Assembly: GCA_020438355.1 (NCBI GenBank)
Contig: JAGQUT010000009.1
Coordinates: 34,855-98,854, forward strand
Reading direction: 5' to 3'
Length of the DNA stretch: 64,000 nucleotides
DNA from: Solirubrobacterales bacterium
GTDB lineage: Bacteria > Actinomycetota > Thermoleophilia > Solirubrobacterales > 70-9
Both the position numbers and the translations under genes were made by a program. How positions within the stretch are numbered: the first letter of the stretch is position 1; the number at the start of each line of letters is the position of its first letter. Below the pieces are notes generated by a model. The model searched no databases, was not told the origin of the DNA, and saw only the letters and a list, made by a program, of their open reading frames with translations. Below are positions 54,923-64,000 of this stretch, piece after piece.

Positions 54923-56200
54923 ATGAGCGGGGCACGCAAATTCGGTTTGATCGTTTTCGGGGCCATTCTGGTGGTCCTATTCGCGGGCATCGCGGTTGCT
55001 CAGGGCATCTCCAAGCCGACTGTTCCCAGCGGCGACATCATTTACGTCGAAGACGTTCCCGACGGGCGTGGCAACATCAACGAAGATGACTACAACCGTT
55101 CCTTCACCCAGACCTGGAAGCGCGGCGGGCTTCAGACCGCCCCCAAGGAGGGTGACGCCCAGTACGACCAGGTGAGGGAAGCGGCGATCAACGACCTGCT
55201 CGACCAGGCATGGCTCACGGGCGAGGCTGCCGAGCTTGGCGTGACCGCCACCGATCGCGAGATCGACAGCGAGCTCGAGACGATCAAGCAGGATCAGTTC
55301 CCGACTCCGGAGGCTTTCCAGGACTTCCTGAAGACCAGCGGCTTCACCCAGGAAGAAGTCCGCGAGAGGGTTGAACTGCAGGTTCTCAGTCGCAAGATCC
55401 AGGACCAGATCATGAACTCGATCACCGAGGTGCCCGACACCGAGATCGAGAGCTTCTACGAGACTTCCAAGGACAGCTTCACCACCCCGGAGTCGCGTGA
55501 CATCCAGCTGATCGTCACCGACAGCCAGGCGAACGCCGACAAGGCGGTCAGCCAGCTCGGCGAAGACCCCAGCGACGAAGAGTTCGCGAAGGTTGCGAAG
55601 AACCTTTCGGTTCACGCCAGCAAAACCGAAGGTGGCGACACGGTGGCTACCGAAGGAGCATTCCCTGACCCGGCCGGCACCGAGATCATGAGTGCCGAGG
55701 TTGGCACCCTGGAAGGGCCGACCGAAGCGGGCAGCCAGTTCTACATCTTCCGGGTCACCAAGGTGACCCCCGAGGAAACCAAGCCGCTCGACGAAGTCCG
55801 CGAGCAGATTCGCCAGCAGCTGCTACCGACCATTCAGCAGCAGGCGATGAGTGACTTCGTGGCCGACTACAACGCCAAGTGGACCTCGCGCACCTTCTGC
55901 CAGGACGATTACACCGTGGCCCGCTGCGACAACTTCGAAAGCGACGGTCGAATCGAGATCGCCGATCCGAAGTGCTACGAGGCTGGTGCCGGCAAGAACC
56001 CCGATCTGGCCTGCCCGGCTCCGATCGAGCTGCCGAAGCCGATGGCGCCCGGGGGTAACTCCTCGGCCGGAGCCCTGCTCGGTCAGGCCCAGAACCTGCC
56101 GCAGCGTCCGGTTCAGCCCGCTGACGCGAATACCGACGAGGCTGGTGCTGCCGGTGGCCAGATCGATCTGAGCCAGCTCGGCGGAGCAGCCGGCCAGTAG
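54923..56200 (+). CDS. SurA N-domain / parvulin-like peptidyl-prolyl isomerase, membrane-anchored
   Basis: 425 residues, ATG after AGGAGGAG. An N-terminal signal anchor (KFGLIVFGAILVVLFAGIAVAQG) is followed by a SurA_N-like helical domain (about 50-165: AAINDLLDQAWLTGEAAELGV) and a parvulin domain (about 175-290: DIQLIVTDSQANADKAV, EEFAKVAKNLSVHASKTEGGD). A Pro/Ala-rich C-terminus of about 60 residues follows (GGNSSAGALLGQAQNLPQRP) . It probably helps fold secreted proteins outside the membrane. It sits in the conserved mfd-surA-mazG-eno order. Confidence 0.88.
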   Translation: MSGARKFGLIVFGAILVVLFAGIAVAQGISKPTVPSGDIIYVEDVPDGRGNINEDDYNRSFTQTWKRGGLQTAPKEGDAQYDQVREAAINDLLDQAWLTGEAAELGVTATDREIDSELETIKQDQFPTPEAFQDFLKTSGFTQEEVRERVELQVLSRKIQDQIMNSITEVPDTEIESFYETSKDSFTTPESRDIQLIVTDSQANADKAVSQLGEDPSDEEFAKVAKNLSVHASKTEGGDTVATEGAFPDPAGTEIMSAEVGTLEGPTEAGSQFYIFRVTKVTPEETKPLDEVREQIRQQLLPTIQQQAMSDFVADYNAKWTSRTFCQDDYTVARCDNFESDGRIEIADPKCYEAGAGKNPDLACPAPIELPKPMAPGGNSSAGALLGQAQNLPQRPVQPADANTDEAGAAGGQIDLSQLGGAAGQ

Positions 56201-56204
56201 CGAC

Positions 56205-58161
<1,957 letters not shown>

Positions 58162-58194
58162 AGGAAATGACCGTCCGGCCTAGAAGGGTCGGAC

Positions 58195-58560
58195 GTGTCG
58201 GTGCGTGCGCAGACCTATGGAGAATCCCGGCGGCCGCCACGCCGTCGCGTGGCTCCGCGGCGAGACGCCGGCCAGCCCGGTGCCGGTCGCATCCACTGGG
58301 ATCGCTTCGGCAGGATTGTCTTCGCCATCGTCGCCGTGGTGCTTCTGCTGGCGATGATCAAGCCCGCCTGGAACGCAATCGAGACCTATCGTCAGGCCGG
58401 CCAGACCAAGGCACGCCTTCATCAGGTACAGGCCCAGCACGCCCAGCTCGAGAGACAGGTCGAGAAGGCTCAAAGCGAGGCAACCCTCCAGCGGGAAGCC
58501 CGCCGGCAGGGCATGATCCTGCCGTCGGAAGAGGCCTGGGTCGTCAACGGCATAAAGTGA
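58195..58560 (+). CDS. ftsB: FtsB/DivIC-family septum formation protein
   Basis: 121 residues, GTG start at 58195 (GTG 58201 is an alternative). A basic N-terminus (RRPPRRRVAPRRD) precedes one transmembrane helix (IVFAIVAVVLLLAMIKPAW) and a coiled-coil (TKARLHQVQAQHAQLERQVEKA), ending AWVVNG as in actinobacterial FtsB. These proteins link FtsL and FtsQ in the divisome. The eno-ftsB adjacency is conserved. Confidence 0.88.
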   Translation: MSVRAQTYGESRRPPRRRVAPRRDAGQPGAGRIHWDRFGRIVFAIVAVVLLLAMIKPAWNAIETYRQAGQTKARLHQVQAQHAQLERQVEKAQSEATLQREARRQGMILPSEEAWVVNGIK

Positions 58561-58582
58561 GTCTCCGCTCCGGGGGCCTCCG

Positions 58583-60745
58583 GTGAGTTTCCCCGAGTTC
58601 GCCACCGGCCTCGTCCTGCTCGCTCTGGCGGCAGCTTTCACCGGCTTCACGGCCTTCAGGCTCCGGGCACGGGTCCTGCCCGGCTACACCGGCGCCCCGG
58701 GTCGCCTCATAGAAGTCGTAGTTGCGGTCGGACTGCTGGTAGTGGGGTCGGAGCTGCTCGGGCTGGTCGGCTTGCTCAAGCCGCTGCCGCTGCTTGTGTT
58801 GCTAGGAGCCACTGCCCTCGCTTCCTGGCTCTGGCTCATGCCCAGACCCGTGGGACCGGAAGATCCGGTTCCACCATCGCCCCCGGTCTCGATGCGAGGG
58901 CAGGTCGTCGCGGCAATCGTCGCCTTCCTCGTCTTCGCCCAGTGGGCGGCTTTCACCTCGTACAACCTTGACCACGGAATCACCAACTTCGATTCCGTCT
59001 GGTACCACATGCCGTTCGCCGCGGAAATCGCCCGGACCGGTTCGGTCACCGGGTTCTTCCATCCGGAGACCGTCTTCACCAACTGGTTTTACCCGCAGAA
59101 CTCGGAGCTCATCCACGCGGTCTCGATGGTCCTGACCGGGAGGGATTTCTTCTCCATCTTCATCAACCTCGGCTGGCTCGGAGTCGCCCTGCTGGCCGGC
59201 TGGTGCGTCGGTCGACCCTATGACCGACCCCACCTGACGATGCTCGGGGTGGCCGTGCTGCTCGCCACCCACACCCTGGTCGTCAGGGAGCCAGGCACCG
59301 GCAAGAACGACATCATGGCCGCCGCCCTGGTCCTTTCGGCGGTAGCGATCATGCTCAACCGTTCCTCGGCCGGGAACGACCCGCGGGGAAGGGTGTCTCC
59401 CGACTGGGCGATGGCTGCCGGTGGCCTGGCTATCGGACTGGCGGCAGGAACCAAGGTGACAGCCCTGGCTCCGGCCCTGCTCTTCACCTGCGCGGTGATC
59501 TTTTCCACCGTCAAGGGCAAGCGACTCAGGGCGCTCGTGGTGTTCCTTGTCCCCGCCCTGGCCGGCGGAGGCTGGTGGTACCTCAGGAATCTTTTCGCGG
59601 CCGGCAACCCACTTCCCCAGGTCACCTCGATCGGACCGATCGACCTGAGTGGACCATTGCGTCTTCAGGTTGGCCGCCCCGACTTCTCGGTGGCCCACTA
59701 CCTCACCGATACCACCGTCTGGAGTGAGTACTTCGTTCCCGGTCTCAATCAGGGATTCGGCGATTTCTGGCCCGCTTTGCTCGGTTTCGTTCTGATCGGG
59801 CTCATCCTCGTCATCTTCAAAGGCCCCGGTCGCCTGACCCGCACTCACGGTTTCGTTGCCCTGCTGGCCATAGTGGCCTACCTGATCACCCCGCTCGGAG
59901 CCGCGGGGCCGGAAGGCAGTCCGACCGCGTTTTCGATCAACCTTCGCTTCCTCATTCCGGCGCTCGGACTGGCGGTAGTGATCATTCCGCTTTCAGCCAC
60001 CTTCGACCGCGGCTGGCCCCGGACCGTTCTCTCGGCGCTGCTGGTCATTCTCTTCATCGGCACCAGCGCCAGCGACCCGGTTCTCTCGGCGCCAGGAAGG
60101 GCCTTCGGCTTCGCCCTGGCCCTGCTGCTGGTCGGTCTGCCGGCTCTCTTCTGGCTGAACCGGGAGCGGCTGTCCGGCCGCTTCTACCTGCCGCCACTGG
60201 CCGTAGCTTCGGTTCTGGTCCTGGCCGTGTTCGCGCTTTTCGCCTGGCCCCTTCAGAAGAGCTACTTCGAGAACCGCTACCAGGACTTCGAAAGTGACGT
60301 CCCCACTTCCGGCCTGGAGGCGCCCTACCGCTGGGCAGACGACGTAGCCGACTCCAGGATCGCGCTCGCTGGCACGACTGCCGGCTTCAAGCAGTACGGC
60401 TTCTTCGGACCCGACCTTTCGAACGAGATCATCTACGTCGGCCAGGATGCCCCCAAGGGAGGGTTCAACGCGATCGGGACCTGCGAAGAGTTCGCCCGCA
60501 AGGTCAACGAGATCGACCCCGACTATCTGGTTACCTCGCCATACCTCAACTTCAACGAGTACGAGAAGCCGATCGCCTCGCCGGAGACCCTCTGGGCACT
60601 CAACGATCGCTCGCTCCAGGTTGTCGTCCAGCCGGTCCTTGATTCAACCCGGCCGGTCATTGTCTGGCGCGTCGACGAACCCCTCGATCCGGACCGCTGC
60701 CGCGCACTCGATCCCGGAGACAACTACATTCCCGGTCTCAAGTGA
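58583..60745 (+). CDS. GT-C type integral membrane glycosyltransferase
   Basis: 720 residues, GTG start. About 12-13 membrane helices. The first large loop has YNLDHGITNFDSVWYHMPFAAEIA, an Asp-containing motif like the catalytic loop of polyprenyl-phosphate-dependent GT-C enzymes (ArnT/PMT family), followed by FYPQNSELIHA and REPGTGKNDIMAAALVLSA. A C-terminal extracytoplasmic domain of about 170 residues ends DPDRCRALDPGDNY. It probably transfers a lipid-linked sugar to a cell-surface acceptor; donor and acceptor are unknown. Confidence 0.78.
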   Translation: MSFPEFATGLVLLALAAAFTGFTAFRLRARVLPGYTGAPGRLIEVVVAVGLLVVGSELLGLVGLLKPLPLLVLLGATALASWLWLMPRPVGPEDPVPPSPPVSMRGQVVAAIVAFLVFAQWAAFTSYNLDHGITNFDSVWYHMPFAAEIARTGSVTGFFHPETVFTNWFYPQNSELIHAVSMVLTGRDFFSIFINLGWLGVALLAGWCVGRPYDRPHLTMLGVAVLLATHTLVVREPGTGKNDIMAAALVLSAVAIMLNRSSAGNDPRGRVSPDWAMAAGGLAIGLAAGTKVTALAPALLFTCAVIFSTVKGKRLRALVVFLVPALAGGGWWYLRNLFAAGNPLPQVTSIGPIDLSGPLRLQVGRPDFSVAHYLTDTTVWSEYFVPGLNQGFGDFWPALLGFVLIGLILVIFKGPGRLTRTHGFVALLAIVAYLITPLGAAGPEGSPTAFSINLRFLIPALGLAVVIIPLSATFDRGWPRTVLSALLVILFIGTSASDPVLSAPGRAFGFALALLLVGLPALFWLNRERLSGRFYLPPLAVASVLVLAVFALFAWPLQKSYFENRYQDFESDVPTSGLEAPYRWADDVADSRIALAGTTAGFKQYGFFGPDLSNEIIYVGQDAPKGGFNAIGTCEEFARKVNEIDPDYLVTSPYLNFNEYEKPIASPETLWALNDRSLQVVVQPVLDSTRPVIVWRVDEPLDPDRCRALDPGDNYIPGLK

Positions 60746-61065
60746 GCTACCCCCTCGAAAACGCCCTGTTCAACTGGGAGGCCGGGATCGACCGGCTGCG
60801 TGAGCTGGAGTCTCGCGGCGAGCTGCGAGGGGATCTGGTTACGACACCGGTTCGGGAGGAGCTCCGGCGACGGCTGGGCGCGACCTTCACCGCGTCTGAC
60901 CTGGCCGACCTCTACGGCGAAGGGACCGATTGGGCCCTGCTGCTGCCCGGTGTTGATCCGGGCCTCTCGGATGTCCAGGAACTGATCGACGCAGCCTTCT
61001 GGCAGCACCTCCAGGCGGCAGGTGACTTTGCCGGCGGCAAAGTCGTGATCGACCTGGAAGCCTGA
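60742..61065 (+). CDS. Hypothetical small cytosolic protein
   Basis: 107 residues, GTG start overlapping the GT-C stop (GTGA). Mixed alpha/beta composition: NALFNWEAGIDRLRELESRG, REELRRRLGATFTASDLADLYG, TDWALLLPGVDPG, VQELIDAAFWQHLQAAGDF. No signal peptide, helix or motif. No family recognised. Tight overlap and codon use support it as real. Its function, and any link with the glycosyltransferase, are unknown. Confidence 0.7.
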   Translation: MSYPLENALFNWEAGIDRLRELESRGELRGDLVTTPVREELRRRLGATFTASDLADLYGEGTDWALLLPGVDPGLSDVQELIDAAFWQHLQAAGDFAGGKVVIDLEA

Positions 61066-61083
61066 CCCCGGTCTGGACTAGGG

Positions 61084-61704
61084 CTACTCGTCGCCCGAAG
61101 GCTCTTCGCCGGCCCGGCGAATGATGATCTGGTCGGCCTCGATGGTGACGGTCACGTCACGCTTGCCGGCCCAGTTCTCACTGTAAAGCTGGACGTCCTG
61201 AATCGCGGGATCGAGCCAGAGCCCGTAACCCTCGTCACCATGATCGAAGGTTCCTTCGAGCCTGTTGCCCGGGCCACGGCCACGACGTCCGCGACGACCA
61301 CGACGGCGCCGGCGGGGACGACCCTCGGCTTCGGACCCGTCGCTTTCGGTTTCCTCCGAGCCGGAGTCGGCTTCATCGGCTTCCTCTGCATCGGCGTCCT
61401 CGCCTGCGGCTTCGGCGGCAGCCTTGCGTTCAGCCTCGGCGGCAGCGGCTTCTTCTTCGGCCTTGGCCCGAAGAGCTTCCTCCTCGGCGGCAGCAGCTTC
61501 GATCTCTGCTTCGATCTCGTCGCGGAGGTCTACTTCGGCTGCGGCATCGGAATCTTCACCTGGTGATAGGTCGTGCTGGCGGCGGAACTCGCGGAGTTCC
61601 GAGGCGCTCACATCGAGCTGATGGGCGATCCAGGCATCGGTGCGTCCCTGGCGGACCCAGATCCGAATCTGGTTGAGTTGGGGGCGTAGTGATCGGCGAG
61701 CCAT
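61084..61704 (-). CDS. HTH / acidic coiled-coil / Arg-rich protein, unknown function
   Basis: 206 residues. Residues 1-45 form a putative helix-turn-helix (IRIWVRQGRTDAWIAHQLDV, then SELREFRRQHDL); 50-125 are Glu/Ala-rich and likely a coiled-coil; 129-143 an Arg/Gly box (RRRRRGRRGRRGRG); 147-206 a compact domain (FDHGDEGYGLWLDPAIQDVQ and VTVTIEADQIIIRRAG). The combination suggests a nucleic-acid-binding protein, possibly RNA-linked. It is divergent from csrA, an RNA-binding regulator. I recognise no named family; such proteins seem lineage-typical of Thermoleophilia. Confidence 0.72.
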   Translation of the reverse strand: MARRSLRPQLNQIRIWVRQGRTDAWIAHQLDVSASELREFRRQHDLSPGEDSDAAAEVDLRDEIEAEIEAAAAEEEALRAKAEEEAAAAEAERKAAAEAAGEDADAEEADEADSGSEETESDGSEAEGRPRRRRRGRRGRRGRGPGNRLEGTFDHGDEGYGLWLDPAIQDVQLYSENWAGKRDVTVTIEADQIIIRRAGEEPSGDE

Positions 61705-61788
61705 AGAGGTTCCCGAGTCTATTGAACGCGCTTGGAAGAGAGTTCTCCGGGGTAGGCGAGAAAGAGTTCACCGCCCCGCCGCCGGTAA

Positions 61789-61804
61789 TACCTATTATTA
61801 GGTA
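61789..61804. promoter_or_regulatory. Palindrome TACCTA-TTAT-TAGGTA with -10 box before csrA
   Basis: A 6+4+6 inverted repeat whose centre holds TATTAT (61793-61798), a good -10 box. It is 33 bases before the csrA ATG, whose ribosome site is GGAG at 61830-61833. Symmetry may be the operator of an unidentified regulator or just the promoter. Confidence 0.4.
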
Positions 61805-61836
61805 GAGAACCGACTAAATGAGTCGAATGGAGTCAC

Positions 61837-62019
61837 ATGCTGGTACTCACCAGAAAAAAGGAACAGAGCATCATCATCGGCGACAACGTGGAGATCATGG
61901 TCCTCGGCGTTTCCGGCGACAAGGTGCGTCTGGGCATCACCGCACCGCGGGAGGTAGATGTCTTCCGCAAAGAAGTGATCGACGAGCGCAGCACGCAAGT
62001 CGAAACTGAACAGGCCTGA
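61837..62019 (+). CDS. csrA: Carbon storage regulator, RNA-binding
   Basis: 60 residues. [39 protein letters not shown] and [10 protein letters not shown] match CsrA throughout; the RNA-binding strand 1 (LTRK) and [10 protein letters not shown] are intact. CsrA dimers bind GGA motifs in mRNA leaders to block translation. The partner antagonist FliW is not in the window. CsrA is rare in most actinomycetes but present in Thermoleophilia and other motile lineages. Confidence 0.95.
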   Translation: MLVLTRKKEQSIIIGDNVEIMVLGVSGDKVRLGITAPREVDVFRKEVIDERSTQVETEQA

Positions 62020-62043
62020 GAGTCTGGGCAGGGACCTGGCGAA

Positions 62044-62067
62044 CCGGGGGCTTTGGGGAGCCCTCGG
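62044..62067 (+). terminator. Hairpin between convergent csrA and small membrane protein genes
   Basis: CCGGGGGCT (62044-62052) with AGCCCTCGG (62059-62067), one mismatch, 6-base loop; 24 bases past csrA and 3 bases before the stop of the minus-strand gene. Confidence 0.4.
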
Positions 62068-62070
62068 AGA

Positions 62071-62310
62071 TCAGGACATGACCAGAAGCAATGCCTCGAA
62101 CATGGCGATGGTCACCACGACCACGGTCACGATCAGGCACACGGCCAGGACGCTGAAGCGAACCTTGCCCTGCTGCTGCGAACGCGTCACCCGGCGGGCA
62201 CGCGAACGGTTCACCGCTCGGTTGCGGAGCTGTTCCCGACGACGCTGCTCGAGAACTTTCTGCTGTTCGAAGGCTGCTTCGAACTGATTGAGGCTCTGAC
62301 GCATTCTCAT
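62071..62310 (-). CDS. Small basic single-pass membrane protein, unknown function
   Basis: 79 residues from ATG 62310 (62304 also possible). A charged helical N-terminal part (FEAAFEQQKVLEQRRREQLR, basic KGKVRF) and one C-terminal transmembrane helix (VLAVCLIVTVVVVTIAMFEAL). Tail-anchored orientation is likely. No family. The gene converges on csrA. Confidence 0.55.
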   Translation of the reverse strand: MRMRQSLNQFEAAFEQQKVLEQRRREQLRNRAVNRSRARRVTRSQQQGKVRFSVLAVCLIVTVVVVTIAMFEALLLVMS

Positions 62311-62456
62311 AGTGGTTCGGCACTGCCTGAGCGAACTTCCACAAACAGACCGTCCGCTCACGGTAGCAAATGATTGGCCAATCTCAAGCCTTCACTCACA
62401 TTTCCGTGACCCACATCACAGAAGGATTACGCCACACCGGCGCGAAGAGAACCCGT

Positions 62457-63050
62457 TTAGCTCCCGAAGCCAGCTCCACAACGGGACCACCCGCCAAGTC
62501 CCGCCGCCTTCGCCCCTGATTCAAGTTCCGCGAACTGCCTCGCTCTCGACGTGTTGGGCGGGACCTCCAGCGTCGTCGCATAACCCTCCCGAAGCAACTC
62601 TGCCTGAAGCAGCGTCGATCCCGAATAGACGTAGGCGAGCAGCCTTCCGTACTGATCCCGTCGTTCAGTGTCGAACTCCAGCTTCACCTGCTCATCTCTG
62701 GCAAGCAGGCGTTCGTTGAAGCGGCTGGCCTCAACGCCGAAACACTCGACAGGAGAGCCTTCCTTGACCGATTCCGGGGTGTCGATACCGATGTAGCGCA
62801 CATACTCGCTCTCGCCGTCAACCCAGACTTTCGCCGTATCGCCGTCAACCACCCGGTCGACCCGGGCCGTGACAGAAGAAGACCCCGCGTTCGCGGGGTC
62901 TTCCTTTCCATCATCTTTCTGCAGATACCACCCGATCGCGATTCCGATTGCTAGCAGGACCAGCGGAATCATCGCCCGCCGGAAATGATCAGGGAAGAGA
63001 TCCCCGGTCTGATGAGGCGGGCCCCCCAGGGGCGACTGCGGGTGGCTCAA
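62457..63050 (-). CDS. Thermonuclease (staphylococcal nuclease) family protein, membrane-anchored
   Basis: 197 residues. An N-terminal anchor (AMIPLVLLAIGIAIGWYL, residues about 26-43), a polar linker (DGKEDPANAGSSS), then the SNase domain (about 58-190): ARVDRVVDGDTAKVWVDG, YIGIDTPES (catalytic Asp/Arg region), RRDQYGRLLAYVY (catalytic Glu/Arg set partly replaced) and LLREGYATT. Extracellular Ca-dependent nucleases of this fold degrade DNA/RNA. The linker DNA carries a perfect palindrome (62878-62903). It lies 1 base from the aldolase stop on the same strand. Confidence 0.9.
   Translation of the reverse strand: MSHPQSPLGGPPHQTGDLFPDHFRRAMIPLVLLAIGIAIGWYLQKDDGKEDPANAGSSSVTARVDRVVDGDTAKVWVDGESEYVRYIGIDTPESVKEGSPVECFGVEASRFNERLLARDEQVKLEFDTERRDQYGRLLAYVYSGSTLLQAELLREGYATTLEVPPNTSRARQFAELESGAKAAGLGGWSRCGAGFGS
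62878..62903. repeat. 26-bp perfect palindrome inside the thermonuclease coding sequence
   Basis: GAAGACCCCGCG-TT-CGCGGGGTCTTC, encoding the linker after the membrane anchor. It would make an exceptionally stable hairpin in the mRNA and looks like an intrinsic-terminator stem although it lies within an ORF. Confidence 0.85.
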
Positions 63051-63051
63051 A

Positions 63052-63972
63052 CTAGGGCGTGCGCTTCACGTTGGCGAGCAGGGTCTCCTTGATCTGGGCG
63101 ATGATCTCGAGAGCTTCGTTCCACTCGCGCTGCCAGACGTTACGGCCGAAGATCACGCCCGAACCGCCAGCGTCCATCACCGACTTGGTGTGGCCGAGGA
63201 CGGTCGCGTCGTCGGTCTTGGAGCCACCCGAGAGGACCACCAGCGAACGTCCCGCGGACTCGACGCACTGACGCATCGCTTCCTCGGCTGTCACGTCCAT
63301 CTCGTTGTAGGGAGCCTGGGCGTTCTTGTCGTTCTCCGGGTCGATCTTCGGGTAGTTGAGCTTGACCACGTCGGCACCCATCTCCATTGCCATGCGGGCC
63401 GCGTAGTCGATCGCGTAGAACGAGCCGGCGCCACCCTTGGCGTCTATCGCCTCGCCGCGAGGGTAGGACCAGACCACCAGCGGCATGCCGAAGCGGTCAC
63501 AGTCCTGCCGGACCTGACGGAGCTGGGCGAGGTCCTCGTCCTGGCGGGGAGAGCCGACATAGAGCGTGTAACCGATCGCGTCAGCACCCAGGCGAACACC
63601 ATCTTCGACGGTCGCGTTGCAGGCGGAGAACGCGTGGGCCGAGGACGGAATGTCGGTCTTGCCGTTGACCTTGAGGATCAGCGGAACCTCACCGGCGTAG
63701 TCCGGGTAGTACTTCTCGGCCATGCCGATCTGGCAGGCCAGGGCGGAGTAACCCGCTTCGGCAGCAAGCCTGAACTGGTAATCGGGGTCCTTTGACGCCG
63801 GGTTGGGGAAAAAGTCCCGCGGACCGTGCTCGATGCCCTGGTCGATCGGCAGCAGCATCATCGTCCCGTTGCCCGGACCGAACTCGAAGAGAAGACGGTG
63901 AAGTCGGGCGCGCTTGCCCGGAGGCAGTGTCGCGAGCAGTGACTTCTGTTCGGTCAGGGAGTTGGCTTCCAT
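63052..63972 (-). CDS. Class I fructose-bisphosphate aldolase, archaeal-type (DhnA family)
   Basis: 306 residues. TIM-barrel with MMLLPIDQGIEHGPRDFF, LKVNGKTDIPSSAH, DAIGYTLYVGSP, MPLVVWSYPRG, VVKLNYPK (Schiff-base Lys region), and VVLSGGSKTDD, VIFGRNVWQR. It splits fructose 1,6-bisphosphate to triose phosphates through a Lys imine without a metal. ATG 63972 has GGAGGAC before it. With eno and pfkA in the window this supplies a further glycolytic step. Related E. coli FbaB is the same family. Confidence 0.93.
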   Translation of the reverse strand: MEANSLTEQKSLLATLPPGKRARLHRLLFEFGPGNGTMMLLPIDQGIEHGPRDFFPNPASKDPDYQFRLAAEAGYSALACQIGMAEKYYPDYAGEVPLILKVNGKTDIPSSAHAFSACNATVEDGVRLGADAIGYTLYVGSPRQDEDLAQLRQVRQDCDRFGMPLVVWSYPRGEAIDAKGGAGSFYAIDYAARMAMEMGADVVKLNYPKIDPENDKNAQAPYNEMDVTAEEAMRQCVESAGRSLVVLSGGSKTDDATVLGHTKSVMDAGGSGVIFGRNVWQREWNEALEIIAQIKETLLANVKRTP

Positions 63973-64000
63973 TTGCTTCTCGGTCCTCCTGCGTTATTTG

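Overview
This 64 kb window is high-G+C chromosomal DNA, densely coding, with housekeeping genes throughout and no sign of phage, plasmid, IS element or CRISPR. The gene content (MshC-era actinobacterial layouts aside) points to an actinomycete: the mfd–SurA-like–mazG–eno–ftsB run, an LCP cell-wall ligase, FdxA 7Fe ferredoxin, a 7-9 residue DedA–PAP2 fusion style envelope enzyme and many GTG/TTG starts. CsrA, the archaeal-type class I aldolase, Lys-rich secreted proteins and a choice-of-anchor A protein with collagen-like repeats suggest the deep class Thermoleophilia (Solirubrobacterales-like). That placement is an inference from gene content; no rRNA gene is present to test it.

Layout. 1-2223: end of icd, mdh and a 2-hydroxyacid dehydrogenase. 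2300-9845: secreted collagen-like protein, fatty acid hydroxylase, ahcY, and a secreted GDPD fused to a nitrilase-like domain. 10105-16698: small Cys protein, MBL hydrolase with an 8-codon leader ORF, hsp20-lon, typA. 16812-20773: TetR remnant, SulP-FUSC pair, VOC protein. 20871-25076: phosphofructokinase, glycyl-tRNA synthetase, FmdB-like protein, LCP protein. 25099-35047: ROK kinase, rsmI, ATP-grasp, metG, tatD, rsmA, ispE, DedA-PAP2 fusion, PucR regulator. 35191-40854: frameshifted CocE-type hydrolase, tRNA-Gln, HdeD, glmU-prs. 40992-43556: tetR / ilvD with a palindromic operator. 44350-47113: fdxA, a multi-helix membrane protein, a Cys-rich HTH regulator and a cupin, linked by two TTACACA/TGTGTAA palindromes over their promoters. 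47138-63972: UbiB kinase, rplY-pth, enoyl-CoA hydratase, mfd-surA-mazG-eno-ftsB, GT-C glycosyltransferase, csrA, thermonuclease, class I aldolase.

How the genes work together. Central carbon metabolism recurs (icd, mdh, pfk, eno, aldolase, ROK kinase), as do translation (glyS, metG, typA, rplY, pth, rsmA, rsmI, tRNA-Gln) and envelope precursor supply (glmU, ispE, DedA-PAP2, LCP). The most notable unexplained unit is the fdxA/membrane protein/regulator/cupin locus: it looks like a redox- or NO-responsive regulon in which a putative Fe-S HTH repressor controls its own operon, the divergent ferredoxin and the cupin. A second window-wide signal is that many first genes carry a TAnnnT -10 box 6-10 nt before the start codon and no Shine-Dalgarno sequence, indicating frequent leaderless transcripts. 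The pth gene appears to start with CTG.
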